From Glandiceps talaboti (Eukaryota; Hemichordata; Enteropneusta; Spengelidae), in the NCBI RefSeq assembly GCF_964340395.1, contig NC_135562.1, positions 7,266,134-7,330,133 of the forward strand: a stretch of 64,000 nucleotides of DNA, written 5' to 3'. The position numbers were made by a program, and so were the translations under genes. Under the pieces are notes generated by a model. It ran no database searches, was not told the DNA's origin, and saw nothing but the letters and a program-made list of their open reading frames with translations. Shown piece after piece: positions 22,536 to 32,798 of this stretch. Each line of letters starts with the position of its first letter. Within the stretch, counting starts at the first letter, position 1.

Positions 22536-22976
22536 TTTTGTGGATTTTCAAAGCAAATCCTCCGAGCCCCGACCCCCGCCCCAGCTCGTAAATAATGAGG
22601 GCTCCCTAGCGTCCAATTGTCTGGCTGTTCCTTACGGGTTTTAAAAGTGTAATTTATGTAATTCTAACTGAAAAAAAGGTTGGGAGTTGAAAAACCACGT
22701 GTGACACTCTATACTCAACACCTGCAATGTTGGATTTTGTAGTGTCGTGTTGTAGGTATACCCAGGTACATATTTTGAGTTCAGTACAAAAAGGAAGCAT
22801 CATGGTGAAATTGTCAAGAAGGAATTAAAAGTAGATAAATAAACTGACTCTCGACTTTCGATTTCAAACCAAATATTTTAGTTTTTCCGGCCTCGAGCTC
22901 GAGGATGGTGGTTGAATATTGATTATCGAATCTGGATTTTTATCAAGTGTTGTTTACTTCTTCATGAGATTTAATT

Positions 22977-23009
22977 GCATTATGTAAGATTAATAGCGAC
23001 ATTGTCAAA
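22977..23009 (+). repeat. 33-bp exact direct repeat, copy 2
   Basis: Exact copy of 22503-22535, about 265 bases upstream of the start at 23242 and about 100 bases upstream of the TATA box. Confidence 0.9.
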
Positions 23010-23110
23010 AAGGAAGTAAACTGGAGAAAAGTACAGATATTTACAACTCGTGACTTCAGAAACTAAGTGTTTTATTTATTCGCGTAGGAATGTGGAGTAC
23101 TGATTATTGC

Positions 23111-23117
23111 TATAAAA
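23111..23117 (+). promoter_or_regulatory. TATA box of the 791-residue membrane-protein gene
   Basis: TATAAAA with an initiator-like TCAGTC about 40 bases downstream (near 23149), giving a 5' UTR of about 90 bases. Inferred from sequence only. Confidence 0.5.
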
Positions 23118-23241
23118 ATGATGTAAGTGTGTAGCGTATTCACAAATCAATCAGTCAAACGCCAGCTAGCTAGTCTACACAGAAACAACCAAAGGTGTCC
23201 ACATTTCGTAGTCGGCTAGATCCGAAGAGAATGTTTTGAGA

Positions 23242-25617
23242 ATGTTTCCGAAGTTTTTTCCGATTGTTGCCTTACTCGCTGTCAGCACACATCTGTACAG
23301 TGCCGAGTTTGTAGGGATCTCGTTAGGTGACAATGGTGTGTCTCTAAACTACACTTGCCACACTGAACAGGACCAGCAATCACACGTATTCTATACAAAG
23401 AAACCAGTGAAGAGGTTAGTGGAAGAAATCGTGACTTACCTTGAAGATGGTGCAAAAATCGTGCAATTCTGGTTTAATATTTCTAAGTTTGACGGTTTCA
23501 ATCCATTGTTATATGGTGAATCTCCCGTCTATGGTTTATGGAAGTGGAACTGGGTATATGATCAATATGGAGAAACTCTACTATTAGTAAACACCAATTT
23601 AGACGCAAAATACTTTTCATTCGGTCTCCTTGATATAAAGAAAAAGATACTGGAGATTGAATTCACTGAAGATACAAACTCCAGTGCTATTGCTCATCTT
23701 TCATTTGATTGTAAAGTCAATTTTATCCTTCGACTACTTGAGTACATTACCTCTTCTGTCGATGAAGGAGCAAGAAAGGGAAAACTTTGTTACAGATATG
23801 TCATCGACAATTCCATTGAAATACGTTGTCAAAATGCTACGCATCATAACACATCTAGTAATATTGATGTGACACAAAGCTACTATACATTGAGTAAGGG
23901 AGAGTGGTTAGATCGCTTGGACACGTTGGAGTCCTTTTTGAGAAAATTTGGGGGCATAATCTCGCCAATCATTCTTGTGGTAGCGTTTGCAACTCTAGGT
24001 AAACTCAAGGTAAATAAACGTTTTGTTAATGGCAATGGCAATAGCGTTGTATTGGAGAAAAAAAACCTTGTCCTTGGTGGTAAATATAAACCGATAGGCT
24101 TTACGAATGCCTTAACATTTTGGCAGCACGCTAGTGAAGGCATGATGTTTAAACCGCCAATGAAATGGGATATGGTAGTGTACTTCATGCAGTTGTTATT
24201 TTTATTGTGGATTGTTATTCCTATTGGTTTGTGGGTTTTTTGGTTGCTTGGTGAATTCGCATATGATGAAGAAGAGAAAAAAGCGTGGAAAAGATTCAAT
24301 AGCAGTTCTCTTGTCATTGGAAATCCTATACTTCCATTTAAATATATATCATTTGAGTATGACCTAATTGTTTATACCGTATTTTATGGTGTAGTCACTC
24401 TAGTCTTTGCAGTACTTTTCGTAAAATACGATATATTGCTGAAAAAATATTGTATTTTGCGCCCCTTTCATACCGAGGAGGATATCCCATATAAATGCAG
24501 AACTTCCCATGACCCATTCGAAGACACAAGTTGGTGTTCATCATCAGTAGTTTGTGATATGAGAAGGATGTATGCATTTCTTTCCCAAAAGTTTCCTCAC
24601 GCCCATATTTATGAAAACTGTCTAATTATCCAGCGTGACCTGTGTATACTGAGTTTGAAAAAAATATTTGACCTAGACACGTGGTCAAAATATGGATTAC
24701 CTTGTCCTTTTAATTTCATTTGTTTTCCTGTCGTCATCTTAAACGTACTTATTTATTACTTTATACTTTTCGCCTTTTTCACAATTTCCATATTCTTGTC
24801 CGCCATGACCGATAAAATGACATTTGCATGTAGCAATGCATATATCAAGACAATGTCTGGTTTTGCCATTTTTTTGCTACTTTTTCCAGTCTTTTTAGGG
24901 GTTATTTCTAATGATGTAGTATTTTTCATGTTATTGTTTCGATATTTTCTTATGGGAATTGCTTTGCATTTTGATACATTTGGACCTGTACTCGCAGCCT
25001 TAGCATTATTATTTTGGTATATAATAACATTCTATTGGGATTTTACGGATTATTATCAAAACGTCAAAGTCCTATTGTTTGAGGTATTGATGGATAAGTA
25101 TGCAAATGATAAAACAGTTACATATAAATATGAAACTGACATCGATGATGATAACGCGTTGCCTATAGAGGATACTCCTATCATTCTTTTACTGGATGTT
25201 CCCTTTGCTAGAACGAACAGTAGTCATGCTTGTGTAACACGACGTTTTTTCAAATATGTGTGCGATGAAATTTATCCTGTGCGATATAAAGTAATGATTG
25301 TGATACTGAAAATATTCGGTATGACTATTTTTCTGCTAGTGACATTATTTGTTGTTCTAGCATTTGGCAGTCTGACGGTAAGCTCAGCATCGTTTTTGGT
25401 GGCAGCTATCGGTCTTCTACCCACACTTTATGAACTGATTAAAACTAAAGATACGCAGCGTCAGGAGTTTGTAAATGAGAATATTCGAACAAAAATTCAG
25501 GATGCAGTTCTAAAATACCATGATATTGAACGAAACGGGAACGACATCCCTCCGCAACAGGATGAAACTCTCGAGTGTTCAAGAACAAACTGTTACGAAA
25601 TATTGACATGTTGCTAA
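23242..25617 (+). CDS. Multi-pass membrane protein with glycosylated ectodomain, family not recognised
   Basis: One uninterrupted frame of 791 residues. The start is the ATG at 23242 (MFPKFFPIVALLAVSTHLYS), which begins a good signal peptide cleaved near Ser20-Ala21. Residues about 21-235 form an ectodomain with sequons at Asn36 (NYT), Asn79 (NIS), Asn146 (NSS), Asn198 (NAT) and Asn203 (NTS) and paired cysteines. About eight or nine hydrophobic segments follow: roughly 237-257, 312-337, 375-396, 491-521, 538-575 (probably two), 582-600, 684-710 and 715-735. A cytosolic-looking Cys-rich loop (residues 404-440) contains KYCILRPFHTEEDIPYKCRT. The tail ends in CSRTNCYEILTCC, a possible palmitoylation site. 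I do not recognise the family; it could be a channel, transporter or receptor. The lack of introns, unlike its neighbours, suggests either a retrocopy origin or a family of intronless genes. Confidence 0.85.
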   Translation: MFPKFFPIVALLAVSTHLYSAEFVGISLGDNGVSLNYTCHTEQDQQSHVFYTKKPVKRLVEEIVTYLEDGAKIVQFWFNISKFDGFNPLLYGESPVYGLWKWNWVYDQYGETLLLVNTNLDAKYFSFGLLDIKKKILEIEFTEDTNSSAIAHLSFDCKVNFILRLLEYITSSVDEGARKGKLCYRYVIDNSIEIRCQNATHHNTSSNIDVTQSYYTLSKGEWLDRLDTLESFLRKFGGIISPIILVVAFATLGKLKVNKRFVNGNGNSVVLEKKNLVLGGKYKPIGFTNALTFWQHASEGMMFKPPMKWDMVVYFMQLLFLLWIVIPIGLWVFWLLGEFAYDEEEKKAWKRFNSSSLVIGNPILPFKYISFEYDLIVYTVFYGVVTLVFAVLFVKYDILLKKYCILRPFHTEEDIPYKCRTSHDPFEDTSWCSSSVVCDMRRMYAFLSQKFPHAHIYENCLIIQRDLCILSLKKIFDLDTWSKYGLPCPFNFICFPVVILNVLIYYFILFAFFTISIFLSAMTDKMTFACSNAYIKTMSGFAIFLLLFPVFLGVISNDVVFFMLLFRYFLMGIALHFDTFGPVLAALALLFWYIITFYWDFTDYYQNVKVLLFEVLMDKYANDKTVTYKYETDIDDDNALPIEDTPIILLLDVPFARTNSSHACVTRRFFKYVCDEIYPVRYKVMIVILKIFGMTIFLLVTLFVVLAFGSLTVSSASFLVAAIGLLPTLYELIKTKDTQRQEFVNENIRTKIQDAVLKYHDIERNGNDIPPQQDETLECSRTNCYEILTCC

Positions 25618-25922
25618 CTGAAATATTAACCTCCGGAAACAGCCGAAGATACCCGAAGTTAGTCTGTAGATCAAATCTTAAAAGACTGTACACAATGTCT
25701 ACACTTTTCCAAAGGTCGACAACCCATAAATAGACATAATTCGTCAGCATTATCAGAAGTTTCAACATGATGTGAATGTTCAACTACTATTTAAAAATAA
25801 GAAAAAGCTCTTGCATCGATCATTTTGAAGTCTTATTATTCACTTCTGATAGTTTGTTAGTTTTCTTTTTCAATGCTTGTACCCATGTATTTTCTGACGG
25901 AGAGGAACGGGCTTAGGTGTAA

Positions 25923-26275
25923 TTAAAGTGGCCATATGGATGAGAAATGGGTATTTATTTTTAATTTTTTATTCACAAAACAACTCAAATACGTTTTCTC
26001 CCTTGCAAAAATAATGTGAAACAGAATCGACCAAATCCGTGTGTGTAAGTCAATACATTACAAAAAGCTAAAACGTGTGTAAAAGGTTTGTTATTGCACG
26101 TACAACAACAAATATTTTACTTTTTTTTAATGTTCAGTAATTTTGTGAGTTAGAAACAAAGGATTTATAATATGTTGTTTCTCATTGTTTCCTTGAAGTA
26201 TAAAAAACATGGTAGAGTTATTTTGAATTAAATATCAAAAACAAATACCCATTTGTTATCCATATGGCCACTTTA
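25923..26275. mobile_element. GGCCATATGG foldback MITE, copy 2
   Basis: Left end TTAAAGTGGCCATATGGATG, right end CCATATGGCCACTTTA. The core contains TTGTTATTGCACGTACAACA, the usual palindromic centre. The length of about 353 bases matches the full-length copies. Confidence 0.92.
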
Positions 26276-26606
26276 GATCGTCACCTACATACGAAATTGT
26301 ACAATCATTATTAAGATACGAGTCACTTTATATTGATATAAACTTTACTTCGATGTTTTGTGGTTTTAAATTAGTTTTCATATCGAATATTGAGGTAATA
26401 TTTGGAAGGAAGTAATAGTCACATATTCACTCATAATTTGTCTTTTCTATGTTTTAATGGCTTTTATATACATTTAACATCAATGGCAATTTCATTTAAC
26501 AGGAACAAAGTTATCGTACGGTATATATCTTGTATTTTTTCAATTATTTTTACATAAGATAGCGATTACATATCATCTCAAATGTGTGATAAAATTATCA
26601 GTTAAA

Positions 26607-26838
26607 ACCAGATTTAAACTGGAATGCCTTCTATAAGGGTATAGTCTTGTAATTTCATGATTTATGCAAGAAATTTAGCTCTGTATCTGTGATTTTTTAA
26701 GTCCCAATGAATGTTAGTTGTCAAAAATGTTGTTCAAATGCCCGCCTCCTATTCTCAGCACAGGAAAGCTTGCCATTCTCGACTTCACTTGGCTTTAGTG
26801 ATCCACTACATACCCGGGATATGACATGTGCGTGTTGA
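26607..26838 (-). repeat. Dispersed repeat, inverted copy of 242-481
   Basis: Begins ACCAGATTTAAACTGGAATG and runs as the reverse complement of 242-481 with scattered substitutions. Confidence 0.75.
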
Positions 26839-28085
26839 ACTACCTTCTGTCCCGCCACGAGTTTACAAGTCGGTCTGTCTACTCGTTGCATGTAGATTAT
26901 TTCACATTCCTTTAATCACTACGGGAAAATTGTCAAGGTTTTGTTGAGTGGCGCACCCTCACTGTACACTAATTATATAGAGGTCAATGTATAGGTCATC
27001 ATTATTGATACATTGTCGCGAAATTTTCTTTGTAGGCTAGGCGAGGTTTTTTTCTTCATATTTTGACCACATACATTTGGGTATAAATTATATATTATTA
27101 CACTTGATAAATATGTGAGAGTGTATTTATATCCTGAGATACAGAGCTAGATAAATGATTATGTACAAGCCTTGCAACAAACAGCGGTAGTTTGTTATCG
27201 AGAGAAATCGGAAAAGAATACGGTAAAAAGGAGACGGTTCGAGGTCAATATAATACTTCCTAAACTTCTAATCGAAAATCTAAAAGACACGATTTCTCTT
27301 TATTTATCTGTGCGTTAGTGTGTGAAATTTGAAAATGATATGTCCATATTTGACGAAATTGAAACGATGATAAATATTTCACCTGTTTTCTAGTGAGTTT
27401 GCATCACTTAAGTACCCTGCCCCAGTCTTCTTTTTTCTCATGTTTGTCCAGCCAATGCAGAGTGCAGATCCAAGGGAAACACAAAATAACTCTCCCTACA
27501 TCAATTGCTACTTCAGGGAAGACAACTGCAGAACTAATCATGAACAATTAACAAAAACATTTGCGTCGTCACGCCACTTTCCTGACCAGAAACAACAACT
27601 TCCGTTTGTGTGGCCACTACATCTAATTACCGAAATATGCCAATAAATTATGAAAACTAAAAGCTAAATCGATAATATTTCAGAACAGTTATGTTTTGGT
27701 ATCGCAAATGTATGCACCAAGTTATAATGAACTTGAAGGGTGCGCTCTTGAGATATAGCCTAATTACTGAAAACATTATTTACGTAAATTGCTCATTAAT
27801 ATTCATGGGATGTTTACTAAAACCTAATCAGTTCTTGCCATTACCCTATGGAACACGTCTACAAAATTTCGCTTGAATTGAACCAGTTGTTGTTTAGATA
27901 ATGGTAATGGTGAACTATATCTATTGTAGAAGTCCGGGCTACTTCAAAATATTTAATTCAAGCAAACAGTTACCTGAAGCTATGCTTTGAGTCAATATAC
28001 AAAGGTTCCTTTCAAATCATGGCTGGTATGTTTGGTCACATGATGTTGATAGACAGCAGCGTCAAATGCAGACAGAGTGGTGATC

Positions 28086-28610
28086 ATGTTTATTGATATA
28101 GTTTTATTTACTTGAATAAATTTCAATCTATTAACACAACCACAAGAAACTGGATTCTTGAAATCATTATCCCTACAACCCTTTATCCAATAAGGAGTAA
28201 TTCCTCTAGAACAGGATTGATGTATTTGTAATCTGTCAAAACCTTACATAAATATTACTGAATGATATATTTAAAACCAATCAAAACCTTCAGACCCTAT
28301 GCCATGAATTGATCGGTCTACAATAATTCAAGGAGTTGAATGCACAAAGACTGTGTACACCTATCTTTATAGAGAATAGTTTTCAAGCTGGAGCCTAATG
28401 CTATGACCTTAACCTTCATATCCAAGGTCAAATAGTAAACTGTTCACGACTTTGGAAGTTTTATCACAAAATACACGCGTTTTTTATTTTAGTAGCTGTA
28501 GTAGCAGGAATGACTCTATAACTTCGATAACGTGTTGAGCCAAGGCTCTTCTTACATAATGCTTAACCTTCATTCTTAAGGTTAGACCAAGGGCACGAGG
28601 CAATATGTAC
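28086..28610. repeat. Paralogous non-coding segment, copy 1
   Basis: Matches 31425-31808 and then 32132-32205. Shared landmarks are AACACAACCACAAGAAACT, CCTTCATATCCAAGGTCAAA and GGCTCTTCTTACA(T/C)AATGC. The second copy is interrupted by about 320 extra bases. Confidence 0.75.
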
Positions 28611-30565
28611 AATTCTGATGTATATCAAGAGTGGAGAAACATTAATAAAGACAAAAACCAACATGAAACCAATACGAAAATTCCAAAAGTGCTAACTGAA
28701 TTTAGAGAAAATGCTTCAAGTGTTATCCATGATTGTGTAGAGTTTATTCAGGACAATATGACTCAGAATCAGATATGAAACGTTAATATGCAAATTAGTC
28801 AATACAGTAATGACATCTGATCGAAAGCCTGAAACTTCAAAATTATAGGGGGGAGGGGCTGAAGAAGCATTGTACAAATCATCATGACCCCCTCTTGATA
28901 TACAACTTGAAACACGGCTTTTTGGAGAACTTCCTAAAGTGACCTGACCCATTTAAACTATATACAAACTGTGAGTCGTTTACAAGAAGATTTATGAGTT
29001 ATGAGTTATAGAATCATGATTGTCAAATAGTTAGAGTGACCGGCTCAAAATCACTCTGATGTAGTAATACAGCTCGGTTGCTTTATTTACCATTATCTTT
29101 TCGTATATTGTTATTAGTTTTCGATTTGTTTTGTCCCGCCAGTGACCGCCTTCTTAGGCAAAGACGATGTTCCTGTTGCGAACACAAAGGAGGAAGTCAA
29201 ACAAATAAAATAGTGCCAACACTTGACACTTTAAATTTTACAACGCAGTAACTTATAAGTTAAATATGAGGTATTTATTGTTATATTTGTACACAAATTA
29301 TGTGAAATGGTACGCCTTCCACATATATAGTCATGTCAAACAATTTGTACGATGACCCCTAATTTTTTCCTTGATTTGAACTAGGAATAAGTTTCGGTTT
29401 TCTTAAAAATTATTTTTGATGAATTGGATGTAAATGATACCAGATTAGTATTCTATTATCAAAGAATAAAACCTCTTAAAACTCAAGACATATGCAAATG
29501 TGTAGTATTTACATTGCGGGAAATTGACTTATTGTAACAAACTCACATATGTATAAAGTACAGGGGCTCAAATAATACTATACCGCAAAGAAAATACTGT
29601 TGAAAAGCATTAAGATAACAGAAAACGTTTTGAGACGTACATTTATTTGTATCAGCTGCATTGCCTTATTGCTGTAACATGGTCGTCACATATGTGACGT
29701 CACTGAGCATATGATTATGATATTTTGTACTTTAAGTATTTATTAAGTTAAGAGTGGCGATCGCATGACAAATGTGTAATATAAATAATTCAAGAGCTTA
29801 ATAAAATCAGTCAGACGGTTAATCTGATGTTTGGTGAACCATATGTATTGTAGTAGTCTAAGTTATTTGAACACTTTCAACTCAAATAATTAAGCTATAC
29901 CTCAAGTCATTTACTACATGGTAACGGTACCAATGCCAACTGTAGACAATGTAGTCCTGCTTGCAATTGCATACGGAGTAAGTCGTCCCTTTCTTCGGTG
30001 TTGAGGGTCATGTTAGTAACCTAGATCCATGGCCTGCACTGGCTGCAAGCAGGACTACAGAACATGTTGACGGTGCATATTATGATTATTGATATATATC
30101 TTGAACTATATTGACCTCAACTCAGCTTATATATGACACTATGTTCTTTGGATCATGAACACTGACCTACTGACCATAAATTATATATTTGTGAACTGTG
30201 TCGATGGGCGAGTATTATTGGTTAGATCTGACTGACAGAACTGTAAATATTATCTAACACTAGATGAATGTTTAACAGCTGGGGACCACAACCAATCCGG
30301 CTGCAACTTATATTTGTGCTTACAACAATCAAAGCAAAAGTGCACCGGACCATACATAGACCTTGTATTATCATTTGTCTGAATTACTTTAATTAATGTA
30401 TACGTGAATGTTTGATAAAATCAAATACAAGAACATTTTGGGACGTTGTTGGAATTCAGGGGCATTTCAGCTGGTGTGAAATCCGCCATATCGCTGGAAA
30501 GGACTGCGACACCATGATGGTGAGAGGAATAGAGAGATAAGGGAGTAGTAACAAAGATCACGGTA
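28611..30565. other. Spacer with no supported gene
   Basis: I see no exon with splice signals on either strand. The only structure I note is the inverted repeat at 29951-30058. Confidence 0.5.
29951..30058. repeat. 15-bp inverted repeat with 78-base loop
   Basis: GTAGTCCTGCTTGCA at 29951-29965 is exactly complemented by TGCAAGCAGGACTAC at 30044-30058. Possibly a very short foldback element. Confidence 0.7.
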
Positions 30566-30610
30566 AATGGGCTAATCAAACAAATCAACAATTAAGAAAT
30601 ACATAGGAAC

Positions 30611-30630
30611 ACTCACACACACATACATAC

Positions 30631-30661
<31 letters not shown>

Positions 30662-30910
30662 TACATACATACATACATACATACATACATACATACACAC
30701 ACACACATACATACATACATACACACATACATACATACATACATACATACACACACATACACACATACATACATACATACATACATACATACATACATAC
30801 ATACACACATACATACATACACACATACATACATACATACATACACACATACATACACACATACATACATACATACATACATACATACATACATACATAC
30901 ATACATACAT
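30611..30910. repeat. ACAT/CA microsatellite
   Basis: About 300 bases of (CATA)n mixed with (CA)n. Long open frames on the - strand here are artefacts. Confidence 0.97.
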
Positions 30911-30981
30911 GAACAGAGCAACTTGTCAAATGATGTTAATTCAATATCAATAGTGTTTTTATATAGTCTGTAATATGAGTT

Positions 30982-31166
30982 AGCACCCTCATCTTATTTT
31001 AATAACTCTGTGGACATCAACCTTGGTGGTCTCAAGTCAGGCACAAATATAACTTGTAAAAGTAATTTTCAAGTTATTTCAAGTCATTTATTGGTTCTTG
31101 TGCCCGAGTTGAGACCATCATTTTTTATGTACGCACATAGAGTTATTATAATGAGGTGAGGGTGCT
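30982..31166. mobile_element. 185-bp foldback element, AGCACCCTCA ends
   Basis: Imperfect inverted arms of about 75 bases: AGCACCCTCATCTTATTTTA on the left and the complement of AGCACCCTCACCTCATTATA on the right, continuing to TGGTCTCAA.TC.GGCACAA on both. TTA flanks both sides as a possible target duplication. Confidence 0.82.
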
Positions 31167-31890
31167 TAAGTAATGATAGACACAATTCTGGCACCATTAC
31201 CTCATATAATATACTACTAACATGATTATAGGCAATGAGTTCCCCTCCATTGCCTACACATCTATTGAATTAAACTCCTTGTAATGTACAAAGTCATTCT
31301 GTAACAACATAGTTTTTAAAGTTTTTGCATTCAGTTCATTCAATGAAGAGACGCAATCTCACATAAGGTCAAATGAAAATACTGAATCATACTATATTGA
31401 TTTGCTTGGAATTAAAATTGGACAAGTTTTATTGACTTGAAAAAATATATTAACACAACCACAAGAAACTTGATTCTTGGAATCATTATCGCTACAACCC
31501 ATTAACAAATAAGGATTAATTCTTCTAAAACAGGATTGATTTAATTGTCCTGTCAAACCTTTGCACAAATAGTACTGATATATTTTAGACCAATCAAAAC
31601 CTTTAGAACTAATATCATGAATTTAACATTCTACAATAATTCTAGGAGTTGAAAACACCAAGACTGTATTCATGTTTCTATACCTATCTCTATATAGAGA
31701 ATAGCTTGCAAGCAATGCTTTGACCTTGACCTTCATATCCAAGGTCAAACAGTAAATTGTTTGATTGTTCGCTAAATTTGGAGGTTTTATTACAAAATAC
31801 ACCATTCACATGTGTACACCCAGAGTGTTACAGGTATGTTTGTTGTTATTCAGACAGATGTTTGACCTTAAGTTTTGTTATTATCATTAT

Positions 31891-31901
31891 TAGTAGTAGT
31901 A

Positions 31902-31936
<35 letters not shown>

Positions 31937-31948
31937 CATAATAATAAT
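31891..31948. repeat. TAA trinucleotide microsatellite
   Basis: About 19 TAG/TAA units preceding the SINE-like sequence; may be its tail. Confidence 0.95.
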
Positions 31949-31966
31949 GCAAATTTGTAATGCACC

Positions 31967-32100
31967 TTCCCTCGAGCTCCAGAGAGCTCTAGGTGTTCAC
32001 AATTACTACCCCTGGCACAGATCAATGGCAGTACAATGGCCCTTTGTAATTCCTCAACTCATTGGGGAGCATACACTCCAATGCAGCCTCAAGAAATGTA
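31967..32100. repeat. SINE-like dispersed repeat, second copy
   Basis: Same block as 16575-16715: TTCACAATTACTACCCCTGG, then CAGATC, a Gly-less CCTCAACTCATTGGGGAGCA and GCAGCCTCA. The adjoining TAA run and its position as an insert in a paralogous segment support mobility. Confidence 0.65.
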
Positions 32101-32322
32101 TATAATTAGTACTGACTTTCTTTAACTGTGGTAAATTGTTGAGCCCTAGGCTCTTCTTACACAATGCTTAACCTTCATTTTTAAGGTCAAACTTAAATTT
32201 GCACAATAAGTTTAACATGTACACAACAATCCAGTTGGGTGCTATGTCTTCTATGAAGACTTGTACAGCAATAAGTCCCTGAATACGTCTTTCACGTGGT
32301 CAAGATCACAATAATACTCTGA

Positions 32323-32328
32323 TTTATT
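32323..32328 (-). other. Candidate polyadenylation signal of regucalcin gene
   Basis: AATAAA on the - strand about 265 bases after the regucalcin stop. Confidence 0.4.
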
Positions 32329-32592
32329 GCATTATAAAACTTTTTTTTTTTAAACTGTGTGATACCCTAAAATAGGTCAAATTAAAAGGAGATATCAATA
32401 TTCATATATTGTGAACTCTGACCTATGTTAAATGTAAACATGCTATTATACCTTACATGGTAACCTTTGATTTATGGAAATTCATGTCGTAATGACTGCA
32501 AACTTTCTACTGTATCTCAATAATAATGAAATAAAACAATTGGGGATGACTGACAGAGAGAACAGAACCGTTGACTTAGAATAGTCACAAAA

Positions 32593-32798
32593 TCATCCAC
32601 TAAATGTATTCGGAGGCAAGCCTTTTACTCCTAGACCAGTCACTTTGAACACAGACCCAGCTAGAGGTTCTTTGGCCAGCTGTTCTTCAGTGTAATACTG
32701 ACTAGCTGATGTAATATATAACTCATCATAGTTAGCACCTCCAAAACAACAAGATGTTGGGCAAGACACTGGCATCTCTAGTGTCTGCATGAGGGTAC
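32593..32798 (-). CDS. RGN: Regucalcin exon 5 (last)
   Basis: Acceptor ATTATAG; encodes [20 protein letters not shown] through LPPNTFSG and TGA. Confidence 0.97.

Larger units (their letters stand above)
21738..22607. mobile_element. 870-bp element with G-rich 45-bp inverted ends
   Basis: Left end AGGGGAGCCGTCGTTATTTA followed by CGACCGGGGTCGGGG; right end, reversed, AGGGAGCCCTCATTATTTAC then GAGCTGGGGCGGGGGTCGG. The interior has poly-G tracts and the large TATG microsatellite but no transposase frame. Confidence 0.85.
25618..28085. other. Spacer with two repeats and no supported gene
   Basis: Holds the 3' UTR of the 791-residue gene, a GGCCATATGG element (25923-26275) and the inverted copy of the 242-481 repeat (26607-26838). 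The frame at 27440-27646 has no recognisable motif or splice context. Confidence 0.55.
31425..32205. repeat. Paralogous non-coding segment, copy 2, interrupted
   Basis: Same segment as 28086-28610, split at about 31808 by foreign sequence that includes a TAA microsatellite (31891-31948) and the SINE-like block at 31967-32100. It resumes near 32132 at TTGTTGAGCCCTAGGCTCTT. Confidence 0.72.

Noticed and set aside
23883-24317. 144-codon antisense frame inside the 791-residue gene
   Set aside because: Shadow frame; the sense frame has signal peptide, helices and sequons.
30572-30929. Three overlapping - strand frames of about 110 codons
   Set aside because: Microsatellite artefact (CATA/CA repeat).
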